From: Neptunicoccus sediminis
Lineage (GTDB): Bacteria > Pseudomonadota > Alphaproteobacteria > Rhodobacterales > Rhodobacteraceae
DNA length: 64,000 nucleotides
Direction of reading: 5' to 3'
NCBI RefSeq assembly: GCF_001719615.1
Contig: NZ_MDVX01000004.1
Coordinates: 27,993 to 91,992, forward strand
A program made the position numbers and the translations under genes. Shown here piece after piece: positions 1-8,407 of the stretch; position 1 is the first letter of the stretch; every line of letters starts with the position of its first letter. The notes beneath the pieces were generated by a model. It had not been told where the DNA came from, did no database searches, and saw only the letters and a list, made by a program, of their open reading frames with translations.

Positions 1-1322
1 CGGGACGGCCTGTGACCGTGGATGGCAGCGATGTGATGCCAGAGGTGCTTGGCACGCTCAAAGACATGAAAACCTTCGCCCGCCGCTTGCGGGAGGGAGA
101 CATCACTTCGGCCAGTAACGCACCCTTTACCGATGTGGTGAATATCGGGATCGGCGGGTCTGATCTCGGGCCTGTTATGGCAAATATCGCCCTGTCGCCT
201 TATCAGGACGGGCCGCGTGTGCATTTTGTGTCAAACGTGGACGGCGCGGATATTCACGACACGCTGAAAGGGCTTGATCCGGCGAGGACACTGCTGATCA
301 TCGCGTCCAAGACCTTCACCACCATTGAAACGATGACCAACGCTGAAACCGGAAAAAAATGGCTGCTACAGGCAGTGCCGGAAGATAAAATCGGGGACCA
401 TCTGGCGGCGCTGTCCACGGCGCGGGATAAAACTGCGCAGTTTGGCATTCCTGAGAACCATGTGTTCGGCTTTGCCGATTGGGTTGGCGGACGCTATTCG
501 GTTTGGGGGCCAATCGGTCTGTCCTTGATGCTGGCCATCGGGCCCGACGATTTTACGGAATTTCTGCAAGGTGCCGAGGAGATGGACACCCATTTCCGCG
601 AAACACCGCTGGAGGATAACCTTCCGGTACTGCTTGCGCTGGTGGGGATCTGGCACAACAACATCTGCGGCTATAACACCCGCGCGGTGCTGCCCTATGA
701 CCAGCGGCTTTTGCGGCTTCCGGCCTATCTTCAGCAACTGGATATGGAGAGCAACGGCAAAGGCGTGGATATGGAGGGCAATCCGCTGCCCCGTCACTCC
801 GGCCCGATTGTCTGGGGCGAACCCGGCACAAACGGCCAACATGCTTTTTACCAGTTGATCCACCAAGGCACCCGCGTTGTTCCTTGCGAGTTTCTGGTCG
901 CACGACGCGGCCATGAAAATGAACTGGCCCACCAGCACCGCCTGCTGCTGGCGAATTGCCTCGCCCAGTCCGAGGCGTTGATGATCGGGCGCAGTCTAGA
1001 CGCGGCCCGCGAATTGATGCGCGAACAGGGGTTTGAGGGGGCGGAACTGGAAAAACAGGCCGCCCACCGCGTATTTCCGGGCAACCGTCCCAGCGTGACC
1101 ATGATGTATAACATCCTTGACCCGAGAACGCTTGGCAAGATCATCGCGCTGTATGAACACCGCGTGTTTGTGGAAGGGGTGATCTGGGGCATCAACAGCT
1201 TTGATCAATGGGGGGTGGAACTGGGCAAGGTGCTTGCCACGCGAATGCTGCCCTTGATTGAAGGCGAGGCCACATCCGAAGATAAGGACGGCTCCACCCG
1301 CGGATTGCTTGCAACCCTATAA
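1..1322 (+). CDS. pgi: glucose-6-phosphate isomerase (5' end outside window)
   Basis: Interconverts glucose-6-phosphate and fructose-6-phosphate in the cytoplasm. The frame is open to the first base of the window, so only about the last 439 of the usual 530 or so residues are present; the GTG at position 12 is an internal codon. Both family signatures are visible: [17 protein letters not shown] in the first half and [13 protein letters not shown] near the C-terminus, plus the SKTFTTIET sugar-phosphate loop. The C-terminal end is complete with TAA at 1320-1322. Nothing in the visible part looks degenerate. It converges on the FAS1 gene. Confidence 0.97.
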   Translation, partial: GRPVTVDGSDVMPEVLGTLKDMKTFARRLREGDITSASNAPFTDVVNIGIGGSDLGPVMANIALSPYQDGPRVHFVSNVDGADIHDTLKGLDPARTLLIIASKTFTTIETMTNAETGKKWLLQAVPEDKIGDHLAALSTARDKTAQFGIPENHVFGFADWVGGRYSVWGPIGLSLMLAIGPDDFTEFLQGAEEMDTHFRETPLEDNLPVLLALVGIWHNNICGYNTRAVLPYDQRLLRLPAYLQQLDMESNGKGVDMEGNPLPRHSGPIVWGEPGTNGQHAFYQLIHQGTRVVPCEFLVARRGHENELAHQHRLLLANCLAQSEALMIGRSLDAARELMREQGFEGAELEKQAAHRVFPGNRPSVTMMYNILDPRTLGKIIALYEHRVFVEGVIWGINSFDQWGVELGKVLATRMLPLIEGEATSEDKDGSTRGLLATL

Positions 1323-1330
1323 TACGGCAA

Positions 1331-1358
1331 AGGCTCCGGCTGATACCAACCGGAGCCT
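1331..1358. terminator. hairpin between convergent pgi and FAS1 gene
   Basis: A 9-bp perfect inverted repeat (AGGCTCCGG / CCGGAGCCT, 10-nt loop) lies just after the pgi stop. No U-tract follows on the plus strand and only a TTTG follows on the minus strand, so it is a hairpin-type transcript end for both convergent genes rather than a textbook intrinsic terminator. Confidence 0.5.
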
Positions 1359-1400
1359 CCGCTAGACTGCCCGTCATGCGTGCCTGATTATCGTCTTGGA

Positions 1401-1967
1401 TTATTTCGGCACAAGCACCCCGTTAACCACGTGGATGACGCCGTTCGACTGCATCACATCGGCGGTTGTGACCTTATAGGCATTGCCACTTTCGTCATAG
1501 ATGAACACCTGACCACCGGGGGTCAGTTTTGCCGACAAAGCATCGCCGGACACCGCGTTAAAGTGATAAAACCCGTCTTTGCTTTTCTTGGTGGCTGCGA
1601 CAATGTCCGACGCCGTCCATTTGCCGGAAACAACATGTGCTGTCAGAACTTTGGTCAGCATCTCTTTGTTTTCCGGTTTCAACAGCATGTCCACAGTGCC
1701 ATCGGGCAGGGCGGCAAAGGCGTCATTGGTCGGGGCAAAGACAGTAAACGGCCCTTCGCCTGCCAGCGTATCCACCAGACCGGCAGCTTTGACAGCGGCG
1801 ACCAGTGTGGTGTGATCTGCTGAATTAACCGCATTCTCGACGATGTTCTTGTCCGCAAACATTTCAGCACCGCCCACCATCGGGTTTTTCATGCCATGGC
1901 TTTCCGCAAATGCGGCGCCCCCTGCCAAAAGACCTGCAACCACTGCACCTACCAGAATATTTTTCAC
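1401..1967 (-). CDS. secreted fasciclin (FAS1) domain protein
   Basis: 188 residues from a GTG start at 1967, chosen because AGGGAG lies about 7 nt upstream and because it begins a clean signal peptide (KNILVGAVVAGLLAGGAAFA, then ES). A longer reading upstream has no ribosome site. One FAS1 domain fills the mature protein: the conserved H1 segment PFTVFAPTNDAFAALP and the H2-like segment NGVIHVVNGVLVP at the C-terminus are both present. FAS1 proteins are extracellular or periplasmic adhesion-type proteins; the ligand is unknown. It stands alone between pgi (convergent) and the tRNA. Confidence 0.9.
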   Translation of the reverse strand: MKNILVGAVVAGLLAGGAAFAESHGMKNPMVGGAEMFADKNIVENAVNSADHTTLVAAVKAAGLVDTLAGEGPFTVFAPTNDAFAALPDGTVDMLLKPENKEMLTKVLTAHVVSGKWTASDIVAATKKSKDGFYHFNAVSGDALSAKLTPGGQVFIYDESGNAYKVTTADVMQSNGVIHVVNGVLVPK

Positions 1968-2156
1968 GATTGTTCTCCCTAGATTGAAACGCCATCCATC
2001 GGCGTGTTGTGCAAGGGATACGGAGGCCGGCAAAATGCGGATCGTTTTCGGCGGTAACATGTTTGTGTGGTCGCGTGATCAAGCCGCGCAGCCGCGGTGC
2101 AATCACAGGAAATTTGCGTAAACCCAGCGGTTTAACAGAGACCAAATCGGGGGGAC

Positions 2157-2230
2157 TGGAGCGGGTAACGAGAATCGAACTCGTAACTAAAGCTTGGGAA
2201 GCTGCCGTGATACCTTTTCACCATACCCGC
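2157..2230 (-). tRNA. tRNA-Gly(CCC)
   Basis: Cloverleaf read on the minus strand: 7-bp acceptor GCGGGTA/TACCCGC perfect, 4-bp D stem GTGA/TCAC with GG in the D loop, anticodon loop TTCCCAA (anticodon CCC), 5-bp T stem ACGAG/CTCGT with loop TTCGATT. The 3' TCCA is encoded. The anticodon stem is weak: G27-T43 wobble and a C28/T42 mismatch. Confidence 0.95.
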
Positions 2231-2343
2231 TCTGTGAGGGTGATTTAGCGGCTTTGGGGATGGCCGTCAATCGTGGATCGGGGGCTTGGTGCGGGAAACC
2301 CTGCACCCTGTTTTATCAGGATGCAGGGCCCAATTATGCGCCG

Positions 2344-4404
2344 TTAGCCGCGTCTGCGCCGGCGTCTGCCGCCGCCACCGCCCGATGCGCTATCGCTTTC
2401 GCTGCCGGTGTTGAAATTCACGTCCGGCAGGGTGACGTGGGTCTCAAGAATCGGGAAGGGCTCTGCGCTGTTGGGAATGGCGCTGGCGTTGACGAAATGC
2501 TCTTGGAAGCGGGGTTCAATTGCGGTTTCGATCTTGTGGATTGCTTTCACGGTTTCCTCAATTTCACGCCGCGCGGCCACATTCAAAAGCGCAATCCGTG
2601 CGCCCGTTCCTGCAGCGTTGCCAGCACTTGTGACCTTTTCCAAGGTACAATCGGGGATCATGCCCAGAACCATCGCGTGTTTGGGCGAGATATGGGCCCC
2701 GAATGCGCCCGCCAGAACGATCCGGTCAACCGTTTCCACGCCAAACTTATCCATCAGCAGCCGCGCACCGGAATATAGCGCTGCCTTGGCCATCTGGATT
2801 TCACGGATGTCGCGGTTTGTGACCGTGATGCGCGGCCCGCCCTCGGCGGTGCCGTCCCAGACCAGATAGGAATGGGTGCGCCCGTCAAGGAAGCAGCGGT
2901 CGGTGCCCACCTGCGCGGGGGAGCCGATCAGCCCCGGACCATCCACAATCCCCGCCAGCCGCATTTCCGCGACCATCTCGATGATGCCGGACCCGCAGAT
3001 GCCGGTTATTCCGCTGGACAGGATGCTCTCGGCAAATCCCTCCTCGTCGGACCACAGGTCAGAACCGATGACGCGGAAGCGGGGTTCTTTGGTAACAGGG
3101 TCAATTTCGACCCGTTCAATCGCACCGGGGGCGGCCCGCTGGCCGGATGAAATCTGCGCCCCTTCAAAGGCGGGACCGGTGGGGGAGGAACAGGCAAGCA
3201 CCTTTTCCTTATTGCCCAGCAGAATTTCCGCATTGGTGCCCACATCCACCACCAGCACAAGGTCGTCTGATTTATCCGGTGCTTCGGACAGGGCTACGGC
3301 CGCGGCATCGGCCCCTACATGGCCTGCGATACACGGCAACAGATAGACCCGCGCCGCCGGATGCAGGTTCAACCCCAGTTCCAATGCGCGCAGGGAAATA
3401 CTGTCGGAACTGGCCAGCGCGAATGGTGCCTGACCCAGTTCAAACGGATCAATGCCAAGGAACAGGTGGTGCATCACCGGATTGCACACAAACACCGCGT
3501 CCACGATCAGCGACTGGTCGATGCCCGCTTCGGCCGCGATATTGGTGAACAGGGTGTTCATGCCCTCCCGTACTGCGCGGGTCATTTCCTGTGCGCCGCT
3601 TTCGTTCATCATAGAATAACTGACACGGCTCATCAGGTCTTCGCCAAAGCGGATCTGCGGGTTCATCAACCCGCTAGAGGCCACCACTTCGCCGGTTTGC
3701 AGATCACACAGGTGCCCCGCGATGGTGGTAGAGCCAAGATCAACCGCCAGCCCGTAGATGGAGCCTTCGTAAAAGCCGGGCCAGATGTGCATGATCCGCG
3801 GGCTGAACATATCATCGCCCAGATGTACGGCGCAGGTGACTTTCCATTCGCCCTTGCGCAGGATCGGCTGCATGGTTGCCAGCACGCCGAGATCGGCCTC
3901 CAGATGGGGCAGGTCCCATTGGTCGCGCAGTGCTTTGACCAGCCGCTCCAGATCGCCGGTAGGGTCGTGCATGTCGGGTTGCTGTACCTCGACAAAGAAC
4001 AGTTTGGTGGAGGGGTCCATCACGATGTCCCGCGCCTCGGCCCGTTTGCGCACCACCTGTTTGTGGACCTGACTTTCGGGGGGCACGTCAATCACCACGT
4101 CGCCCTGCACCTGCGCCTGACAGCCGAGCCTGCGCCCGTCGATCATGCCGCGTTTGGATTTGTAGCGTTCCTCAACCGAATTCCATTCGGACAGGGCGTC
4201 ATCCTCCACGGTGACTCCGTGTTTGGCAAATTCGCCGTAAGAGGGCTGGATCTGGCATTTGGAACAGATACCACGCCCGCCGCAGACACTGTCCAGATCC
4301 ACACCAAGCTGTCGTGCCGCGGTCAAAATCGGTGTGCCGACCGCAAACCGCCCCCTTTTGCCGGAGGGGGTGAAAATTACCAGTGGATCGTTCGGAGTGG
4401 TCAT
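2344..4404 (-). CDS. RACo-type reductive activator of corrinoid proteins (2Fe-2S + ASKHA ATPase)
   Basis: 686 residues. The N-terminus is a plant-type 2Fe-2S ferredoxin domain with C41, C47, C50 and C95 (CGGRGICSKC, then RRLGCQA). After a linker comes an ASKHA-fold ATPase region (LAVDLGSTTIAGH, VVDVGTNAEILLGNKEK, GSGIIEMVAEM, VLAGAFGAH), the DUF4445/RACo architecture. Such proteins use ATP to re-reduce the inactive Co(II) state of corrinoid proteins to Co(I) so that methyl transfer can resume. It closes the minus-strand C1 cluster that contains the methyl-THF:corrinoid methyltransferase. The C-terminus ends in a Gly5-Arg6-Gly tail, not a family hallmark. The ATG at 4404 has only a weak ribosome site. 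Confidence 0.88.
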   Translation of the reverse strand: MTTPNDPLVIFTPSGKRGRFAVGTPILTAARQLGVDLDSVCGGRGICSKCQIQPSYGEFAKHGVTVEDDALSEWNSVEERYKSKRGMIDGRRLGCQAQVQGDVVIDVPPESQVHKQVVRKRAEARDIVMDPSTKLFFVEVQQPDMHDPTGDLERLVKALRDQWDLPHLEADLGVLATMQPILRKGEWKVTCAVHLGDDMFSPRIMHIWPGFYEGSIYGLAVDLGSTTIAGHLCDLQTGEVVASSGLMNPQIRFGEDLMSRVSYSMMNESGAQEMTRAVREGMNTLFTNIAAEAGIDQSLIVDAVFVCNPVMHHLFLGIDPFELGQAPFALASSDSISLRALELGLNLHPAARVYLLPCIAGHVGADAAAVALSEAPDKSDDLVLVVDVGTNAEILLGNKEKVLACSSPTGPAFEGAQISSGQRAAPGAIERVEIDPVTKEPRFRVIGSDLWSDEEGFAESILSSGITGICGSGIIEMVAEMRLAGIVDGPGLIGSPAQVGTDRCFLDGRTHSYLVWDGTAEGGPRITVTNRDIREIQMAKAALYSGARLLMDKFGVETVDRIVLAGAFGAHISPKHAMVLGMIPDCTLEKVTSAGNAAGTGARIALLNVAARREIEETVKAIHKIETAIEPRFQEHFVNASAIPNSAEPFPILETHVTLPDVNFNTGSESDSASGGGGGRRRRRRG

Positions 4405-4525
4405 GTCAATCGGCCTGTTCTACTTGGGAGGAACCAACAGGGCGACAATAGGCAGGTGGCAGGAAATGGAAAGCCAACCCGCGTCAGTTTTGGGCCAATT
4501 GCGGCATTAATTCCGGAAAATCCGG

Positions 4526-5224
4526 TCAGAACAAGGTAATGCCCATAAAGTAAAACACCGCCGGCACCGGCGCGACTGCAAGGGCCAGTGTCAGCAGCGC
4601 CCAGACAGGCCGAAACAGGCGGCTTAGCCCTGCCGAAAAGCAGATGCCGCCGCCGCCGCCCAGCACGATATTTCCCGGAATATTGATCAGGATCGCCAGA
4701 AACAGATAACGCCAGTTTACAAACAGCGGCCCCAAGGCTCCGGGCAGGCGGGATTTCATTAGGCGGGTGCGTTGCTCCAGATCCAGCGGCTCAGTGTCTT
4801 GCACCATGAGCGCGGTGCGGTGCAGGCCAAACCCTGCCAGAAACCGCGAGAGTACAGGGTAGGGCAGCAAATGCCCGACCAGAAAGGCAAGGGACAGACC
4901 GATAAGGGTAAACAGATACACCAGCGGCGCGATCTTCGCCCCTTGCAGTGCCATTAGCGCAAAGCCGATTTCCACACCGGGAACGAAAGGAACTGCGATA
5001 ACAAGGGCATAGGCCAGCAGGATCAGAAGCAACATCCCCGTCAACATCAGCTTTTTGCCGCCGCTTTCAACCTGTTCGACCTCTTCGCCGAGCCAGTTCA
5101 CCGCGAAATGTAGCGCCAGCGCCAGCACCACGACAAAAATGATCCGCGCCAGCATTCGGCCAACACGCAAAGGGCGTAAGAGGGGTGTCGGATCAGTCAC
5201 AGGAGGTCCACTTCTGGACCTCAT
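4526..5224 (-). CDS. polytopic membrane protein, possibly VTT/DedA-like
   Basis: 232 residues with about five hydrophobic segments: residues ~26-44, ~60-80, ~88-120, ~165-190 and ~205-230. The stretch VIAVPFVPGVEIGFALM followed by a later GNIVLGGGGGI resembles the re-entrant loops of VTT (SNARE-associated/DedA) proteins, but I cannot confirm the family. The start is uncertain: ATG at 5224 has no good ribosome site, and the GTG eight codons in or the ATG at codon ~24 are alternatives. It lies in the same direction as the C1-cluster genes, so it may be co-transcribed with them; a role there is not evident. Confidence 0.7.
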   Translation of the reverse strand: MRSRSGPPVTDPTPLLRPLRVGRMLARIIFVVVLALALHFAVNWLGEEVEQVESGGKKLMLTGMLLLILLAYALVIAVPFVPGVEIGFALMALQGAKIAPLVYLFTLIGLSLAFLVGHLLPYPVLSRFLAGFGLHRTALMVQDTEPLDLEQRTRLMKSRLPGALGPLFVNWRYLFLAILINIPGNIVLGGGGGICFSAGLSRLFRPVWALLTLALAVAPVPAVFYFMGITLF

Positions 5225-5274
5225 CTACAGGCTCGGGGCCGTGCTGCCAAGCCTGCAGCGTGTTAAACGGTGTG

Positions 5275-5781
5275 TCAGGCGTTAGGCGCACGTCCCGCAT
5301 CGCGCAGGGCGTTCAGGTCCAGACGGCTGTTATCCATCGCCAGTTCTCCGTCCCTGTTGCGCGGCCATTCTGCCTGTGGACGGTCCCAATAGAGCTCTAT
5401 CCCGTTGTCGTCCGGATCGCGAAAATACAGCGCCTGACTGACCCCGTGATCCGCCGCCCCGTCAAGCGTTATTCCGTGTTTGTCCAGTTGCAACAGCGCC
5501 CGCCCCAGATCGGCCCGTGTCGGGTAGAGCAGGGCAAGGTGATACAATCCCGCAGCATTCACCGGCGCTGGCGGCTGGTTTTTTGAATGCCAGGTGTTCA
5601 GGCCAATGTGGTGGTGATACCCGCCCGCTGCAACAAACGCCGCCTCTGTGCCATAGCGTTGGGTCAGGGCAAAGCCCAGAACCCCGCAATAGAACGCCAA
5701 CGCGCGGTCGAGATCGGATACTTTCAGGTGGACATGGCCGACAGAGGTGCCGGCAGGTGCGGTGTAGGTGTTTGTCATCAT
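5275..5781 (-). CDS. VOC-family (glyoxalase/dioxygenase fold) protein
   Basis: 168 residues from the ATG at 5781; an adjacent ATG at 5778 is equally possible, and a longer upstream reading lacks support. It has paired beta-alpha-beta-beta-beta modules: SVGHVHLKVSDLDRALAFYC at the N-terminus and LYHLALLYPTRADLGRALLQL in the middle. The likely metal ligands are H in GHVHLKV, H in GLYHLAL and E in NGIELYWD, as in catechol-2,3-dioxygenase-like VOC proteins. The substrate cannot be inferred. It sits between the methyltransferase and the membrane protein in the C1 cluster. Confidence 0.85.
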   Translation of the reverse strand: MMTNTYTAPAGTSVGHVHLKVSDLDRALAFYCGVLGFALTQRYGTEAAFVAAGGYHHHIGLNTWHSKNQPPAPVNAAGLYHLALLYPTRADLGRALLQLDKHGITLDGAADHGVSQALYFRDPDDNGIELYWDRPQAEWPRNRDGELAMDNSRLDLNALRDAGRAPNA

Positions 5782-5892
5782 CGTCTCGCTTTCGCCGCCT
5801 AATCTAACCGCAGATTGGGACTGAACAAACAGGCGAAGCAAGAAGAGAGTGTTCCGGCCAGCGCAACGATGCCGCGCTGGCCGGAGAGTGTA

Positions 5893-6957
5893 TCAGCCGC
5901 GACGACGCCGCCCGCCGGTGCGACGGCCCCGTGCGCCGGCTTCCTGTTCGCCTGCTTTGACGGGCGCTTTGTTGAAGTTGATCCAGTCGCTGCCATGGGC
6001 GTCGTTGTTCATCAACAGGTTGGCTGCGCGGATCGCGGTCATCTCGCTGCCCGGTCCGAATTTGGTAGAACCAAGACCCGTGACCTGTGCAAACAACTCC
6101 ATGTCCATATCGTCCGGCACGATGATGCCCGCTTCGGCCAGTTCAGCCTTCTTGGCATCCAGTTTGGTCTGGTTGACCGGCGCTGCCACCGGATTCATGA
6201 TCGCAGAGGTCATCCCCGCCGCAATTGCCATTGGCAGGAAAGCGTTGTTGACACCGTGACGGTTCGGCAGACCAAAGGATACGTTAGAAGCCCCGCACGT
6301 GGTGTTCACGCCCAGTTCTTCACGCAGGCGGCGCACCAGTGCAAAGACCTGCAAACCGGCCGTAGCCATCGCGCCAATCGGCATCACCAGCGGATCAACC
6401 ACGATGTCATGGGCGGGAATGCCGAAATCCGCCGCCCGCTCTACGATCTTTTTGGCCACCTCAAAGCGCACATCTGGGTCTTCGGAAATCCCGGTGTCGT
6501 CATTGGAAATTGCCACAACCGGCACGTTGTACTTCTTAACCAGCGGCAGAACCATCTCAAGCCGGTCTTCCTCGCCGGTGACAGAGTTCAGCAGCGGACG
6601 GCCTTCGGCGGCTTCCAGACCGGCCTTAAGCGCACCGGGAACGGAACTGTCGATACACAAAGGCACGTCTACAAGCCCTTGCACCATTTCCAGAATGGCG
6701 CGCATCAGTGGCGGCTCTGTCTCGTTGGGGTTGGGGTTGGAGTTGTAAACAACCCCTGCGTTAATATCGAGGATATTGGCACCGGCAGCCACCTGCGCGA
6801 TAGCGTCTTTTTCAACAGTGGAAAAATCCCCGGCTTCCAGTTCGGCAGCAAGTTTCTTGCGCCCTGTGGGGTTGATCCGCTCTCCGATCACACAGAAGGG
6901 TTGATCAAAGCCGATGATGGCGGTTTTGGTTTTGGATTCGACGACAGTACGGGTCAT
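5893..6957 (-). CDS. methyltetrahydrofolate:corrinoid methyltransferase
   Basis: 354 residues with the pterin-binding TIM-barrel fold shared with AcsE and the folate domain of MetH: FCVIGERINPTGRKKLA, NILDINAG, PLCIDSS, NSVTGEE, VVDPLVMPIG, CGASNVSFGLPNRHGVN. It moves a methyl group between N5 of tetrahydrofolate and a corrinoid protein. In this setting (RACo plus MetF-like reductase) it most likely passes substrate-derived methyl groups from the corrinoid to THF. Only 11 nt separate it from the upstream reductase, so the two are probably co-transcribed. The C-terminus carries a basic Gly/Arg tail (GARGRRTGGRRRRG) similar to that of the RACo protein. Confidence 0.9.
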   Translation of the reverse strand: MTRTVVESKTKTAIIGFDQPFCVIGERINPTGRKKLAAELEAGDFSTVEKDAIAQVAAGANILDINAGVVYNSNPNPNETEPPLMRAILEMVQGLVDVPLCIDSSVPGALKAGLEAAEGRPLLNSVTGEEDRLEMVLPLVKKYNVPVVAISNDDTGISEDPDVRFEVAKKIVERAADFGIPAHDIVVDPLVMPIGAMATAGLQVFALVRRLREELGVNTTCGASNVSFGLPNRHGVNNAFLPMAIAAGMTSAIMNPVAAPVNQTKLDAKKAELAEAGIIVPDDMDMELFAQVTGLGSTKFGPGSEMTAIRAANLLMNNDAHGSDWINFNKAPVKAGEQEAGARGRRTGGRRRRG

Positions 6958-6968
6958 TCAATTCGGCC

Positions 6969-7898
6969 TTAGTTTTGTTGCGCGGCGGGCAGGGCGGAGC
7001 TTCCGCCATGGTCCATTGCCCAAGTTGCGTTTGTTTTAATCCCCCCGAGCGGGAAGAAGTGGACCTGCTCGATGTTGAACTCCGGATTCGCGGCTTTATG
7101 GGCCGCCAGTTCGGACACAATGCCGGTCGGCTCGAACGGCATCAGCAGCTTGGTGACGTCCTTAGCCCGTTTTTGCAAGACCTTCAACGATGGCCCAACG
7201 CCGCAGGCAATGGCGAATTTGATCATGGTTTGCAGCTTGGCCGGCCCTGCGATCCCGATATGAATTGGAATATCAATGCCTTGCGCTTTGAGGTCATTTG
7301 CCCATTCGATCACCGGCTTGCTGTCGAAACAGAACTGGGTGGCCAGTGCCATCTGTGCATCTGTCCGCTCAGAAAACGCCTGTTTCCAGCTGAGCGCTTC
7401 GTTTACGTTCTTGCGCCCGCCATCGGGATCAATGTCGGTGTTGGGTTCCGGATGGCCGGCGGTGTGCAGGCGTTTGAACCCTGCCTTGTCAAACAATCCT
7501 GTCTCCAGAAGCTGCATGGAACAGTGAAAATCCCCATAGGGTTTCGCCAGGCCACCGGCGAGCACCAGCGCCTGATCGACACCGGCTTCCCCTTGATAGC
7601 GTGCAATCCAGTCCGCAAGCGTAGCCTCGTCCTTGATTATGCGCGCGGGAAAATGGGGCATCGCATCATAGCCTTCGCCCCGCAACCGTTTCGCCGTGGC
7701 AACCATATCCTCGATCGGGGTACCTTCGATATGGGCGATGTAAACCCGCGTGCCCTTTGGCAGCAAAGCACGGAAATCGTCGATTTTCTCGGCGGTTCGT
7801 GGCATAACCTCGATCGAATAGCCTTTCAAGAAGGCCTCTATATCGGGGTTCACTTCATCCCGAATGTCGGTTTTCGAACTGAATTTCAAAAGTGCCAT
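6969..7898 (-). CDS. methylenetetrahydrofolate reductase (MetF family, divergent)
   Basis: 309 residues from the ATG at 7898, 26 nt after the upstream gene's stop. FAD-dependent MTHFR fold: IEVMPRTAEKIDDF, THIEG-like VYIAHIEGTPIEDM, DAMPHFPARII, VLAGGLAKPYGDF, ATQFCFDSKPVIEW, PIHIGIAGPA. It interconverts 5-methyl-THF and 5,10-methylene-THF. Beside a methyl-THF:corrinoid methyltransferase it probably runs in the oxidative direction, feeding methyl groups into the C1 oxidation pathway (inference). It differs from the methionine-biosynthesis MetF in using PHFPAR where that enzyme has a conserved H-x-T region, and is best treated as a specialised paralogue. Confidence 0.85.
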   Translation of the reverse strand: MALLKFSSKTDIRDEVNPDIEAFLKGYSIEVMPRTAEKIDDFRALLPKGTRVYIAHIEGTPIEDMVATAKRLRGEGYDAMPHFPARIIKDEATLADWIARYQGEAGVDQALVLAGGLAKPYGDFHCSMQLLETGLFDKAGFKRLHTAGHPEPNTDIDPDGGRKNVNEALSWKQAFSERTDAQMALATQFCFDSKPVIEWANDLKAQGIDIPIHIGIAGPAKLQTMIKFAIACGVGPSLKVLQKRAKDVTKLLMPFEPTGIVSELAAHKAANPEFNIEQVHFFPLGGIKTNATWAMDHGGSSALPAAQQN

Positions 7899-7924
7899 GC
7901 GCAGTGCTTTCAAAAGGGGCAGGG

Positions 7925-8221
7925 TCAATCCCAGCCATCGTTGTTGATTAGGGTTTTCAGGCGTTCCTTGTCGTATTCCGCATCCAGACGGGCAGCTTCG
8001 GCGGTTGCGATTTCGCCTTGCTCTCCGTCCACAGGATAAGGGTCCGCCTTGCGCCACTCCGCCAGATAGCTGTCGGTGTCCTTGGCATCAATCTTCATGG
8101 CACAGCGGTCAATGGCCTGTTCAAACCGCTCTGGCAGTTGAACCTTGGCCCCGCGACGGCCTTTGCCGACGATGACCTGTGCGGGAATATCGCGCCAGTA
8201 AACGATTGTGACGTCAGGCAT
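7925..8221 (-). CDS. small 'virulence factor' family protein heading the C1 cluster
   Basis: 98 residues starting MPDVTIVYWRDIPAQVIVGKGRRGAK (first part only shown up to the motif YWRDIPAQV). This matches the short alphaproteobacterial proteins annotated as 'virulence factor' that recur next to MetF-like reductases; the name is historical and says nothing of function. No signal peptide, membrane segment or metal motif is visible; the C-terminal half is highly charged. It is the first gene of the minus-strand run and is divergent from ppx/gppA, so the promoter of the C1 cluster should lie in 8222-8407. Confidence 0.75.
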   Translation of the reverse strand: MPDVTIVYWRDIPAQVIVGKGRRGAKVQLPERFEQAIDRCAMKIDAKDTDSYLAEWRKADPYPVDGEQGEIATAEAARLDAEYDKERLKTLINNDGWD

Positions 8222-8407
8222 TTTGAAGAATCCTTATTCTCATGCTTCCAAGAAGCTCTATTGCGTTCGCGCTATTATAAGACGACCATTTTCGACCGCG
8301 ACCGCTAATTTAACGACACGCATGACGTATCGGCATGAAAAAATAACAAACTTGTAAAAGCCGTCACGCCGCAATAGGTTAATTATAACAGAATTTGGTG
8401 CAAGCTC

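Noticed and set aside
3319..4539. A 406-residue open frame on the plus strand opposite the RACo gene, and similar long frames at 5815-6972 and 6975-8039
   Set aside because: All are antisense to genes with unmistakable domains; high His/Arg/Gly content and no ribosome sites.
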